Shown: positions 8,281 through 16,331, numbered from the stretch's first letter. The stretch: DNA of 21,945 bases from Acidobacteriota bacterium (GCA_023436495.1 JAEZIT010000056.1:1-21945); one strand, 5' to 3'. Notes: generated by a model from the sequence alone, not told the origin. A program made the numbers and translations.

Positions 8281-10788
8281 TTATTGGATCCCGGTAATGC
8301 AGGGCAGTTCGTCCAGAGGCAGAGCCGGGATCTCTGTTGCCTCATCCCGGTAAAGTGCCCGTTTCACGACTCCGTAGCTGAGTGGTTCCGAGTAATAGAA
8401 TCCTTGCACCGCGTCACATTCCAAACGTTTCAGAACCGCTATTTGGGATGGGGTTTCAACACCCTCGGCAACAACGCGGAGTTTAAGGTTTCGCGCAAGG
8501 TGCACTATTGCCTGCACGATCTCCTCGGTGCCGCCAGCCTGGTCGATAGATCTTACAAATGAGCGGTCGATCTTCAGATTTGCAATAGGCAGCCGCAGCA
8601 AATAGCTAAGATTCGAATATCCTGTCCCGAAGTCGTCAACACTGATCTCTATTCCCCAACCACACAACTCGTTAAGCATTTCGATCGCCTGTTCTGGATA
8701 CTCGAATAGAACCGACTCCGTGATCTCTAGTTTCAAACGGGACGGTGGGAATCCTGTTGCTTCCAGGATGCTTCCAATACGCTCCACCAATGAGGTCTGA
8801 GCAAACTGCCTGCAAGATAAGTTGAGACTGAGGCTAACAGGAGGGCGGTCCGGATTTGCCGAATGGATCGCACGCGTTTGCATGCACGACTTTCGAAAGA
8901 TCTGATCGCTTAATTTGTCGATCAGCCCGAGTTCTTCCGCAAGCGATATGAATTTATCCGGCGGGATGCGTCCGAAAGTCGGGTGGTCCCAGCGCGCCAG
9001 TGCTTCGAGGCTTTCGACCTGCCCGGTCTCGAGCGTATAGATCGGCTGATAAACTATGTTGATCTCGTCCTGTTCGATCGCCCGCCGAAGGTCGGTTTCA
9101 AGCTTTAGCGTCTCGCGCGCCGCCCGATGCATTTCCTCGTCAAAGACGGCGTGCCGTGCTTTTCCGGCACGTTTTGCCTGATACATAGCAGTATCGGCAT
9201 CGCGCATCATATCTTCCGAATTATTGTGTGCGTGGGTCGCATGCAAAATGCCGATGCTGGCCGAACTGTACACTTCGTTGCCGGAAAGATCGAACGGCAT
9301 CCCGAGCCTTTGCTGTATGCGATCGGCGATACCAATGAGTTCCTCGGTCTCAAATTTTCCTTCAACGAGGATCGTAAATTCATCACCGCCGAGCCTGGCG
9401 ACAGTGTCCGCGGGACGAATGCACTGCCGAAGCCTTTGCGATATTGCTATCAATAGCTGGTCGCCGATCAGGTGCCCGAGCGAGTCGTTTACGTGCTTAA
9501 ATCGATCAAGGTCTATGAAGAGAAGGCTTACGCGATAATCTGCGTACGCGCTCATACGGTTTAGAGCTCGCGATAGCTTTTCCATGAAAAACGTACGATT
9601 CGGCAGGCCGGTCAGCGCGTCATGGGTAGCCTCGTGCTGCAGTTTCGCTTCTGCAAGCTTTCGGTCGGTAATGTCCTGAACTTGAAATATCAGGTTAGGA
9701 CGATCAGAAATTCCGTCCGTTGTCGAAGAGACGCTGAGTGACGTCCAGACCGTTCTGCCGTTCCGATCGACGAATCGCTGTTCGGTCTGGTAATTTGCGG
9801 TGATGCCGGTCAGTAATTCATGCGTTTTTGAGAGCGTTATTGCAAGATCCTTTTCATAGATCAACGATTGATAATTCATCCCTAGCAACTCGTCGCCGGG
9901 GTACGACAATATTTCACACAACGCTCGGTTTACACGAAGCCATTGTCCGGTCGATGTGGCGATTCCTATGCCGATCGGTGCATATTCGAACGCGCTTCGA
10001 AAACGCTCTTCCGATTCGCGAAGTGCCGCCGCCTGGTCTTTCAATCTGTCAGCGTACCGCTGTGCCTGCTCGGCCTGTTTTACCGAGATCTCGACATTCC
10101 TTAAGTACATTCGGTAGGTGAGAAAGACGAAAACTGTTACCGGAAACGTGGCAACGATCACCCCGACGCCGACCGAATCTGAGATCTGGACCAGCATTCC
10201 CGCTCCGGCCGCCCCGATAAAATAACTAAAGAACGCCCAGATGTATTTGTTCTTCCATGTTTCCCAAAAGGGCAGGGAATTCTTGATCACGTCATGCATA
10301 GTAGCGATAAACGTGTTTACGAGGAATTGCGTCAGTGCTATGACACACAATGCAATAAAGAACTTCTGAACATTGTTCTCGGCGCTGTTGAGGTGTGCGG
10401 GATCTGAGAGGTTGAGAAGATGCAGTACCCCAACCACTGCCGTAGTTGACAGGGCCATCGCCGCAGCATTGAAGAAGACCGTGATCTTTTTCCGGCAAAA
10501 CCTCCACGACGCAAAACAAGCATCCACAGCCGAAAGAATGATCGCGGTCTCGCCCCCGTACAGCAGCAGTGCCAGGAAAACAAACGTATCGGAAGCGGCG
10601 ATATGGGTCTTAACCCGTGGGATCTTTACGGTGATTCGCGACCCGACCAAAGCAGTGAAGGCAAATAGTAATACAAAATAGAGATCAAGAGTGGCGGTCG
10701 GAAGATTCAGCAAAGCAAATGCGCAGCAGATCGCGCCGGCAATGAGGATTGCCCGCATGTATAGTTTTGTTAGCTGCTGCGTTTTCAT
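8281..10788 (-). CDS. Membrane PAS-GGDEF-EAL protein (c-di-GMP turnover)
   Basis: 835 residues. A hydrophobic N-terminal module (about 1-235, six to eight segments, MASE-like but not assigned to a named family) is followed by a coiled linker (SVKQAEQAQRYADRLKDQAA), a PAS domain (about 255-385; FRSAFEYAPIGIG... FQVQDITDRK), a GGDEF domain (about 388-550) and an EAL domain (about 575-820). The diguanylate cyclase signature is intact (RLGGDEF near 464), as is the phosphodiesterase signature (SLEALARW near 594), along with ITES, DDFGTGYSNLSYL, IKIDRSFV-like LKIDRSFV and EGVET. Both activities are therefore possible; which dominates cannot be read from sequence. It faces sdhB convergently and stands alone as a transcription unit. 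Confidence 0.94.
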   Translation of the reverse strand: MKTQQLTKLYMRAILIAGAICCAFALLNLPTATLDLYFVLLFAFTALVGSRITVKIPRVKTHIAASDTFVFLALLLYGGETAIILSAVDACFASWRFCRKKITVFFNAAAMALSTTAVVGVLHLLNLSDPAHLNSAENNVQKFFIALCVIALTQFLVNTFIATMHDVIKNSLPFWETWKNKYIWAFFSYFIGAAGAGMLVQISDSVGVGVIVATFPVTVFVFLTYRMYLRNVEISVKQAEQAQRYADRLKDQAAALRESEERFRSAFEYAPIGIGIATSTGQWLRVNRALCEILSYPGDELLGMNYQSLIYEKDLAITLSKTHELLTGITANYQTEQRFVDRNGRTVWTSLSVSSTTDGISDRPNLIFQVQDITDRKLAEAKLQHEATHDALTGLPNRTFFMEKLSRALNRMSAYADYRVSLLFIDLDRFKHVNDSLGHLIGDQLLIAISQRLRQCIRPADTVARLGGDEFTILVEGKFETEELIGIADRIQQRLGMPFDLSGNEVYSSASIGILHATHAHNNSEDMMRDADTAMYQAKRAGKARHAVFDEEMHRAARETLKLETDLRRAIEQDEINIVYQPIYTLETGQVESLEALARWDHPTFGRIPPDKFISLAEELGLIDKLSDQIFRKSCMQTRAIHSANPDRPPVSLSLNLSCRQFAQTSLVERIGSILEATGFPPSRLKLEITESVLFEYPEQAIEMLNELCGWGIEISVDDFGTGYSNLSYLLRLPIANLKIDRSFVRSIDQAGGTEEIVQAIVHLARNLKLRVVAEGVETPSQIAVLKRLECDAVQGFYYSEPLSYGVVKRALYRDEATEIPALPLDELPCITGIQ

Positions 10789-10883
10789 CGAAGCCGGAAC
10801 AGAGAGGAATCAGCATTGCTGCTTGTTGATCTGCTTCTAATGGGCTGCTAAGTCCTGAGCATTGATCGGATAAGCGTGCGGGT

Positions 10884-10921
10884 ACGGGAGCGGGCTGCTT
10901 CAAGGGAATAGCCGCTCCCGT
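10884..10921 (-). terminator. GC-rich hairpin downstream of the GNAT gene, possible terminator
   Basis: ACGGGAGCGG (10884-10893) pairs with CCGCTCCCGT (10912-10921); two more pairs (CT/AG) extend the stem past one bulged G, around a 13-base loop. It lies 48 bases beyond the GNAT stop codon on the minus strand, so it may end the S8-GNAT transcript. There is no T-tract after it in either direction, so it could instead be a transcript-stabilising or attenuating structure. The rest of the 180-base gap (10789-10968) shows nothing else recognisable apart from a small ACGAT-T-ATCGT dyad at 10939-10949. Confidence 0.4.
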
Positions 10922-10968
10922 TAACATTATTGCTTACCACGATTATCGTTGTCCAGAGTTTTTTTGTA

Positions 10969-11877
10969 CTAAACAAAGATAGTAGTGCAGGAATCAGTGT
11001 TTCTATAGCCGGCTTTCAAATAGCTCATGTGAGCGTCGATGAAATTGATATTGCTCAATAGGCAAACATTCGGAACCCGCTTCAGGAGCTCAAGCGTCAG
11101 CCCGGCAAGACAATTTGATCCTACGCCTTGGCCTCGCATATGCGGGGCAACATATACGCCCTCAAGATACGCGGCTTCTGAGGTCTGAGCGATGATCTCC
11201 GCCTTGAAGACAATTCGGCCATCTTCGGTCGCCACAAATACGCGGCCCTGTTCGATTCGCCTTAGTACCCTCATCAGAAAGCCTTCGCGGTCGGTTACCA
11301 TCGGGTCGACACCGCTTTCCAGCAGTGCAATTTCAGCCTGAGCCTCGGCAACTTCCATAAGTTCGTCCGGTCGGGCATTGCGCAGCTCGAATTCGCACTC
11401 AGGCACGAGGTAGGGAAAGCCTACTTCGAACAGCAGTTCCGTGCAGGTGAGTCTAGGAGCGTGTATGCCCCGGCGATAGTAATGCCAGAAGTCCTCTGCT
11501 TCGTGCCCGCTGGACATTATGAGCTTTACCGGGACGGATGATTGCCTGGCCTGATATGCCAGAGCTTTCAGGGCGTCGTCCGATCTGGCTTCGACGAGGG
11601 TCGCATGGCCGATCAGGGCCATACCTTCGAGGCGGCCGTTAGCGCCGCGATAGCCAAAGAATGTACCGCGGTTAAGCGGGGAATCGATGCCGTTGTCGTT
11701 GATATAGCTCGACATCACGATCGTGTGAACGGGCCTGATCGCAAGAAACTCGAGAGCTTCTCGACGGTCCTCGTCGCGAAGTTCGAACAAACGCGACATC
11801 TGGGGCGCGACGGTCAGCCGCGGCTGGACAAAAGGAATCTCGTTTACGGCAACGTTGGCGGTTATTTGATATGTCAT
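10969..11877 (-). CDS. GNAT-family N-acetyltransferase with N-terminal DUF4081-like domain
   Basis: 302 residues. The C-terminal half (about 163-300) is a GNAT fold; the acetyl-CoA binding motif A is LEGVYVAPHMRGQGVGS (239-254, with R-G-Q-G-V-G at 248-253). The N-terminal half (FLAIRPVHTIVMSSYI, GYRGANGRLEGMALIGH) resembles the DUF4081 domain found before GNAT domains in some bacteria. The acceptor substrate is unknown. It follows the S8 protease gene with 23 bases between them and a strong AAGGAG six bases before its ATG, so the two form a transcription unit. The ribosome-binding and start region (AAGGAG-N3-ACCATGACATAT) is almost the same as that of the protease gene. Function beyond acetyl transfer cannot be inferred. 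Confidence 0.85.
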   Translation of the reverse strand: MTYQITANVAVNEIPFVQPRLTVAPQMSRLFELRDEDRREALEFLAIRPVHTIVMSSYINDNGIDSPLNRGTFFGYRGANGRLEGMALIGHATLVEARSDDALKALAYQARQSSVPVKLIMSSGHEAEDFWHYYRRGIHAPRLTCTELLFEVGFPYLVPECEFELRNARPDELMEVAEAQAEIALLESGVDPMVTDREGFLMRVLRRIEQGRVFVATEDGRIVFKAEIIAQTSEAAYLEGVYVAPHMRGQGVGSNCLAGLTLELLKRVPNVCLLSNINFIDAHMSYLKAGYRNTDSCTTIFV

Positions 11878-11900
11878 GGTTTTCTCCTTAGCTTATCTGC

Positions 11901-14432
11901 TTACATACCCGGGGTCGGATCGCCGAACAAGACACTGTCGCCGATCAAGACTCCGTCACCGATCAACACGCCGTCGCCTATTAAAACGCCGTCGCCGATC
12001 AAAACACCATCGCCGATCAAAACACCATCGCCAATAAGGACACCGTCACCGATAAGGACGCCGCTTCTAAGCAGCGGATTTCCACTTCCTAAAGGACCGC
12101 CGTCGCTTCGGATCACGCTTGAAAATAGGCTTAACCCGCCGGTGAACGCCGAAGGATCGAGACTGAGCGTGCCGTCGCCTATCAATACACCGTCCGCAAA
12201 TGAGCTGTCCGTCTGATAGACACCTTGGAAGCTCGAAACGAGTTGCTGGCCGGTGATAAACGAATGGCTGCCTATGATCATCTGCGACCAGCGGAAAGAG
12301 GAACCTCCGATAGTCGTAAGCGCTACAGGCATCGACCAGAGATCGGGCACCAGCGAATCGCCTTTGGTAAGGCCGCGAAAATCTACGTCCGTACGCAGCG
12401 ACGCTGCAAGCCTTACGGAGCCTTCAACGTTCAGCTGCCCGGCACCTTGCTCAAGCATATCCGCGCCGGCAAGCGGCTGTGCGGAATACTGCAGCAGCAT
12501 TTTTACCATCCCGGGAGTAAGCTTCGGATTGGCTTGCAGAAGCAACGCAGCAGAACCGGCCACGATCGGCGCGGAAGCCGAGGTGCCGCTCATAAGCATC
12601 ATGCCGTCATTCTTGTTGGCAAGAAGGTTCACGATGATGCTCGGGTTAGTCCACGCAAGTATGCTGGTGGCGGATCTGTGGGAGATAATTTTATTGCCCG
12701 GAGCGACGAGGTCGGGCTTAATAAGGTTATCGTAAACCTTTTCACCGGCCGCATTCGTGAAATAGCTTCGCGTCGGGCCGCGGGAGCTGAATGATGTTAC
12801 GTTGTCGTCGACCCGCTTGGTTGTGCCGTAGCTGTTCGACGCGCCCACCGTGATCGCATATGGGCTGTTTCCCGGAGATCCGATACCGCCGTAGAGTTTC
12901 TGGCCTGTGGAAGTCTTTCCAAGATTACCTGCCGCTACCACAACGGTTATACCTGCTGCGACAAGCTCTCTAACCTTACGGCAAAGCGGGTCGTTCCTGT
13001 ACGAATCTACGGCATTGGTGCTGAGGCTGATATTTACAACGCGGATGTTGTGTTCATCCTTGTTCTGCAGCACCCAGTTCATGCCGTTCAGAAGCCAGGA
13101 GACCTGGCCGTTGCCGGTGTCGCCGAGCACTTTGACGCTGATTATTCTCGCGTTTGGTGCCACGCCGCGATATTTACCGCCATCGTAATTCGAGTTGCCG
13201 ACGGCAGTACCTGCGACGAACGTTCCGTGTCCGTAGTTATCGTTCGTCTGATTTATGCTCGCCGACGTAAAATTGACATTTGCGACGATCCTCGAATTTC
13301 CGGAGTTGTCCTTGAAACCGTTATGCGAAAGGTAGATCCCCGAATCCAACAGAGCCACGCCGACTCCGCTGCCGTCGAGCGTGTACGCCCGACGCGACGC
13401 GGTTGCCGGCATTGACCGGACAAGTGCGGCACCAATGGTGTCTTCAACATGTCCGGTCAACCGTGTTTGCCGGTCAGGGGAGATATAGTTCACGAGTCCG
13501 CTGAGTGACATTTGCTGAATAGCGGCCAGCGATGCGTTCACCACGATCGTGTTCGTCTTACCGATGCGTCCGTTTAACCTGACGTCGCCGCTTTCGAGCA
13601 GCGTGCGGAAGATCCGGCTGTCAGCGTCCTTCGATTGAACGATCACATCGACGCGCGTCTTGCCGCTTGCATCCGCCGCCATCATCTGTCGAAGATCGGG
13701 CGAGACATTGTCGCCGGCAAAACCTTCGTCATCTTCAACGGCGACCTCTTCCGCATTGTCAGCAGCTGAGGTTGAAAGAGTTATAGGTTCGAACAGCTCA
13801 GCAAGTTCCGGCCGGCGCTCGATCATCTCGGAATACGCCGCGGCGGAACTGCCTCCAACCATTGCGATCTGTCCGGAGATCAACGCACCCAGCAGGCGGC
13901 TGTTTGCCGGCCCGCGTCCGAGCACGTTGTCAAGCTCGTCAATATAAAGGATCGTGGATCCTTTTTCAGCGGCCGCTCGTTCAACGATCGAATCGATCCA
14001 TCGCGAAGCTTGGGCCGCAGAACTGGAGTTGGAGAAAAGGACGGCGGTCTCAAGCTTGAGCAGTGTTCTGCCTCGTAAACCGGCAGGTGCATCCGAGCGC
14101 CCGATGCTGAGTGCCAACTGTTCAATCGCTATTTCCCGGCTCTCGCCCTTTTCGTCCAATATTACAGGCCGGCGGAAGTTACCATTCTCCAGCGCCTTGA
14201 GCAACTTAGAAGTCGCTTCCTCAAAGCCTGGTGATTGACGCAGTCTTCCTTCACGGCCAAGCTGGGTCAGATCGGTGGTAAGATTCGCTGAAATTGATTC
14301 GTTCGCTACAGAGGTACTGTCGGATATCCTGGCAGGCCCCGCCGCGACGATATTGGTCAAAAGGAACGAGGTGAGCAGGGCTAGCGATGCCAGCTTTCTG
14401 ATCCTCGAAAACCTTTGCATTGTATATGTCAT
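11901..14432 (-). CDS. Exported S8 (subtilisin) protease with ClpB-like pseudo-AAA+ domain and hexapeptide-repeat tail
   Basis: 843 residues. An N-terminal signal peptide (basic MQRFSRIRK, hydrophobic 14-30, cleavage near AAG) directs export. Residues ~50-222 align with the ClpA/B/C linker and first AAA+ module: DLTQLGREGRL, RRPVILDEKGESRE, GLRGRTLLKLE, ILYIDELDNVL, GQIAMVGGSS, RRPELAELFEPI. Walker A (GEPGVGKT in ClpB) is DEKGESRE; Walker B Asp-Glu (165-166) is kept. Residues ~258-328 look like an I9-type propeptide. The S8 catalytic domain (~350-675) has D363 (LLDSG), H402 (YGHGT), oxyanion N503 (AAGN) and S618 (SGTSAS), all intact. The end (790-838) is a VLIGDG tract. The start is ATG 14432, with AAGGAG six bases upstream and the signal peptide right after; the open frame 29 codons further up is not used. 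First gene of a unit with the GNAT gene. Confidence 0.9.
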   Translation of the reverse strand: MTYTMQRFSRIRKLASLALLTSFLLTNIVAAGPARISDSTSVANESISANLTTDLTQLGREGRLRQSPGFEEATSKLLKALENGNFRRPVILDEKGESREIAIEQLALSIGRSDAPAGLRGRTLLKLETAVLFSNSSSAAQASRWIDSIVERAAAEKGSTILYIDELDNVLGRGPANSRLLGALISGQIAMVGGSSAAAYSEMIERRPELAELFEPITLSTSAADNAEEVAVEDDEGFAGDNVSPDLRQMMAADASGKTRVDVIVQSKDADSRIFRTLLESGDVRLNGRIGKTNTIVVNASLAAIQQMSLSGLVNYISPDRQTRLTGHVEDTIGAALVRSMPATASRRAYTLDGSGVGVALLDSGIYLSHNGFKDNSGNSRIVANVNFTSASINQTNDNYGHGTFVAGTAVGNSNYDGGKYRGVAPNARIISVKVLGDTGNGQVSWLLNGMNWVLQNKDEHNIRVVNISLSTNAVDSYRNDPLCRKVRELVAAGITVVVAAGNLGKTSTGQKLYGGIGSPGNSPYAITVGASNSYGTTKRVDDNVTSFSSRGPTRSYFTNAAGEKVYDNLIKPDLVAPGNKIISHRSATSILAWTNPSIIVNLLANKNDGMMLMSGTSASAPIVAGSAALLLQANPKLTPGMVKMLLQYSAQPLAGADMLEQGAGQLNVEGSVRLAASLRTDVDFRGLTKGDSLVPDLWSMPVALTTIGGSSFRWSQMIIGSHSFITGQQLVSSFQGVYQTDSSFADGVLIGDGTLSLDPSAFTGGLSLFSSVIRSDGGPLGSGNPLLRSGVLIGDGVLIGDGVLIGDGVLIGDGVLIGDGVLIGDGVLIGDSVLFGDPTPGM
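11931..12056 (-). repeat. 18-bp tandem repeat coding for VLIGDG hexapeptides
   Basis: Seven 18-base units inside the 3' end of the S8 gene, each coding V-L-I-G-D-G in a new register (last units read S-V-L-F-G-D). The units differ mostly at synonymous positions (GTC/GTT/GTG, TTG/CTT/TTA, ATC/ATT/ATA, GGC/GGT, GAC/GAT) while the peptide is nearly constant, showing selection on the protein. The I-G-D-G-V-L spacing is the pattern of left-handed beta-helix hexapeptide repeats (Ile/Val every six residues followed by Gly). An isolated earlier copy (DGVLIGDGTL) occurs at residues 747-756. Confidence 0.9.
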
Positions 14433-14438
14433 GGTGAA

Positions 14439-14444
14439 CTCCTT
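14439..14444 (-). promoter_or_regulatory. Ribosome binding site fixing the S8 protease start
   Basis: AAGGAG on the minus strand, six bases before the ATG at 14432. It decides the start in favour of the signal-peptide Met over the Met 29 codons upstream, which has no such site and would bury the signal peptide. Confidence 0.8.
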
Positions 14445-14499
14445 CGAAAGCGGAGATGGAAGTGAGTGCTTTCGTGATGGCATAAATTGCCGCCGAGCT

Positions 14500-14527
14500 A
14501 TTATCAATGCGCGTGCCAATGTGTTAA
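14500..14527 (-). promoter_or_regulatory. Candidate sigma-70-type promoter of the S8-GNAT unit
   Basis: On the minus strand TTAACA (14522-14527) and GATAAT (14500-14505) are 16 bases apart, each one mismatch from consensus, and would start a transcript about 60 bases before the S8 ATG. A sigma-54-like TGGCAC-N5-TTGAT overlaps it (14503-14518) but lacks the -12 GC. Confidence 0.45.
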
Positions 14528-14628
14528 TTTTGGCAGGTAAAGGAGTTAGCGGTGTTTGCGGATTCGGTCAGGCGGTGAAATGCTTTCAGTCTGACTGAAT
14601 GAATCGATCAGAATGACCGATTTGAACG

Positions 14629-14660
14629 AAAAAAGGGAAGGCGGATGAAAGCCTTCCCTT
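14629..14660 (-). terminator. Rho-independent terminator of mdh
   Basis: A perfect 10-base stem (AAGGGAAGGC at 14633-14642 with GCCTTCCCTT at 14651-14660) with an 8-base loop, followed on the minus strand by a T-run (14634-14629). It starts 22 bases after the mdh stop codon and separates mdh from the S8 gene downstream. Confidence 0.88.
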
Positions 14661-14682
14661 AAAATTTCGATGCGGGTGAATG

Positions 14683-15615
14683 TTAGATACCCAGAACGTC
14701 GATCAGTTCCTGGACGGCGCCGGCGCTCTTTTGGAGGGCGGCTCGTTCGTCGTTGGTCAGGTTGATCTCGATGATCTGTTCAACTCCGTTTTTCCCGAGC
14801 TTGACCGGGACGCCGACGAACAGGTTGTTAATGCCGTATTCGCCTTCGAGAAAGACGGCGCAGGGCAATATCTTCTTTTTATCCTTAAGGATAGCTTCGG
14901 CCATTTCGACCGCGCCGAGGCTGGGTGCATAGAATGCCGAGCCGGTTTTGAGCAGGCCGACGATCTCAGCGCCGCCGTTGGCGGTCCGGTCGATGATGGC
15001 GTCGAGCTGATCCTTCGGCAGCAGCTCGGTCACGGGGATGCCGGCGCAGGTCGAGTAGCGCGGCAGCGGGACCATGGTATCGCCGTGGCCGCCGAGGACG
15101 AAGGCGGTGACGTTCTCGACGGAGACGTTCAGGGCTTCGGCCAGGAAGCAGCGCATGCGGGCGGAGTCCAGGACGCCGGCCATTCCCATGACCCGGTTCT
15201 TCGGGAAGCCCGACCGGCGGAATGCCACCTGTGCCATGGCGTCGAGCGGGTTGGAAACCACTATAATAAAAGCGTTTGGCGAATGTTTGGCGATCTGTTC
15301 CGTGACGTTCCCGACGATCTCGGAGTTGGTTTTCAGCAGGTCGTCGCGGCTCATGCCGGGCTTGCGGGGCAGGCCCGCGGTGATGATGACGACGTCCGAG
15401 CCGGCGGTCTCCTCGTACGAATTTGAGCCGACGAGTTTCACGTCGAACCCGTCGATGGGGGCGGCTTGCGCCAGGTCGAGCGACTTGCCCTGCGGGGTGC
15501 CTTCGACGATGTCGACGAGGACGACGTCCGCCAATTCCTTTGAGGCGATCCAGTGAGCGGCGGTGGCGCCGACGTTTCCGGCCCCGACGACCGTGATCTT
15601 GTTTCTTCCAGCCAT
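14683..15615 (-). CDS. mdh: Malate dehydrogenase, LDH-like type
   Basis: 310 residues; interconverts malate and oxaloacetate with NAD in the TCA cycle. The Rossmann motif GAGNVG (11-16) and D35 at the end of the second strand indicate NAD preference. Substrate-binding Arg residues are R84 and R90 (GLPRKPGMSR), giving malate over lactate specificity, and R153 (LDSARMR); the catalytic His is H177 in GGHGDTMVP; the NPLD motif is at 122-125. This is the lactate-dehydrogenase-like (type 3) MDH common in many non-enteric bacteria. The ATG at 15615 is preceded by GAGAGG. A perfect palindrome sits 33 bases upstream and a clear terminator follows, so it is a single-gene unit. Its third codon positions look richer in G and C than those of its neighbours, as in a highly expressed gene. 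Confidence 0.96.
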   Translation of the reverse strand: MAGRNKITVVGAGNVGATAAHWIASKELADVVLVDIVEGTPQGKSLDLAQAAPIDGFDVKLVGSNSYEETAGSDVVIITAGLPRKPGMSRDDLLKTNSEIVGNVTEQIAKHSPNAFIIVVSNPLDAMAQVAFRRSGFPKNRVMGMAGVLDSARMRCFLAEALNVSVENVTAFVLGGHGDTMVPLPRYSTCAGIPVTELLPKDQLDAIIDRTANGGAEIVGLLKTGSAFYAPSLGAVEMAEAILKDKKKILPCAVFLEGEYGINNLFVGVPVKLGKNGVEQIIEINLTNDERAALQKSAGAVQELIDVLGI

Positions 15616-15648
15616 TATATTCCTCTCTGTTTTAAAGATTTGCTGTTA

Positions 15649-15664
15649 TAAAATGTACATTTTA
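15649..15664. promoter_or_regulatory. Perfect 16-bp palindrome upstream of mdh (candidate operator)
   Basis: TAAAATGTACATTTTA is an exact palindrome centred about 41 bases upstream of the mdh start codon. It lies in the expected promoter region and overlaps an AT-rich TTATAAAAT. A dimeric repressor or activator could bind here; no regulator family is implied by the sequence alone. Confidence 0.45.
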
Positions 15665-16331
15665 ATACCTTTGTCGGGCGCACGGCAAACGCCTCTCCGG
15701 AAAATTTGTCGGAAGGCCGACGGCCGGATCATAATTATGGGCGCGCTGGCTTGAAAAATTGTTGGCGGCGCGGCGATGGCGGCATAGCGGCGCTTGAGTG
15801 GCCGGATAGTGACATAGTTCTGTGCGGTCGTTGGTATTTTACGGCCGCGAAGGGCCGATCTTCGCGGTTCGCGACGTCACAGGAGCGCGGGCCGGCCTTA
15901 AGAATCATTAAATTCGCTAAAGATCATAAATATCGTAAAAATCGCGTAATTTCATTAATTCCATAAAAATCGCTGTTCCCCTGCGGAGCGAGATGTGGTT
16001 TGATGATCGTGGCCAGCGGGCCGGCTCCGGATAAGTATTGAGATCCGGTAAGCCGATAGTGCCGGCCGGGCCCAGTGAGTATGAGATGGAGAAAGTTTAT
16101 GCTCGAATTTCCGTGCGAGAACATTTTACCGAGAGCATCCGCTAACCTCGTCTGTCCCGGTGGTGAAGGACGGGCAGCACCGCCGGCGCAATATGCAGCG
16201 CGAGCTTATCCAAGAGCAGGTCCTGGTCGAACGCCTGAGCCAAGAAGCGACCGAAGAGAAAGCGTTTACTGTAATAAACATAACCGGCGCTAAATGCACC
16301 GGTCTATAGCCTGAGTTCCGTGAGGGATCGA
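15665..16331. other. Gene-poor stretch between mdh and mgtE
   Basis: About 670 bases with no convincing gene. 15670-15900 is GC-rich and rich in short CGGCC-type runs. 15905-15975 is strongly AT-rich, with TAAAAATCGC twice, and could hold a promoter for mgtE. From 16020 it is GC-rich again and can form local hairpins (CGGTGGT with ACCGCCG around 16159-16183; CCGG-N11-CCGG at 16283-16301 just before mgtE). A 49-codon open frame from GTG 16163 to a TAG at 16307-16309 has a plausible charged helix but no other support. mgtE leaders in some phyla carry the M-box Mg2+ riboswitch; I do not recognise its conserved elements here. A structured leader remains possible. Confidence 0.5.

Noticed and set aside
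8263..8290. Terminator between sdhB and the GGDEF-EAL gene
   Set aside because: Only an AT-only AATAAA/TTTATT stem is present; too weak to call.
11931..12056. Possible CRISPR-like or satellite array
   Set aside because: The 18-bp units are contiguous, have no spacers, and are coding with silent-site variation inside the S8 gene.
11542..12216. Plus-strand open frame with SPIKTP repeats
   Set aside because: It is the antisense reading of the VLIGDG repeat and the GNAT start region; the minus-strand reading has full protein-family support.
14503..14518. Sigma-54 promoter (TGGCAC-N5-TTGAT, minus strand)
   Set aside because: The essential -12 GC is GA; the overlapping TTAACA-N16-GATAAT explains the region better.
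14433..14519. Longer N terminus for the S8 protease
   Set aside because: It would place 29 extra residues before a good signal peptide, and the ribosome binding site at 14439-14444 fits only ATG 14432.
16163..16309. 49-codon open frame before mgtE
   Set aside because: Charged and plausible-looking but no ribosome site of note, no family, and in a GC-rich region where chance frames are common; noted only in the intergenic entry.
16000..16331. M-box (ykoK) Mg2+ riboswitch upstream of mgtE
   Set aside because: Looked for because of the gene, but none of the conserved sequence blocks is recognisable.
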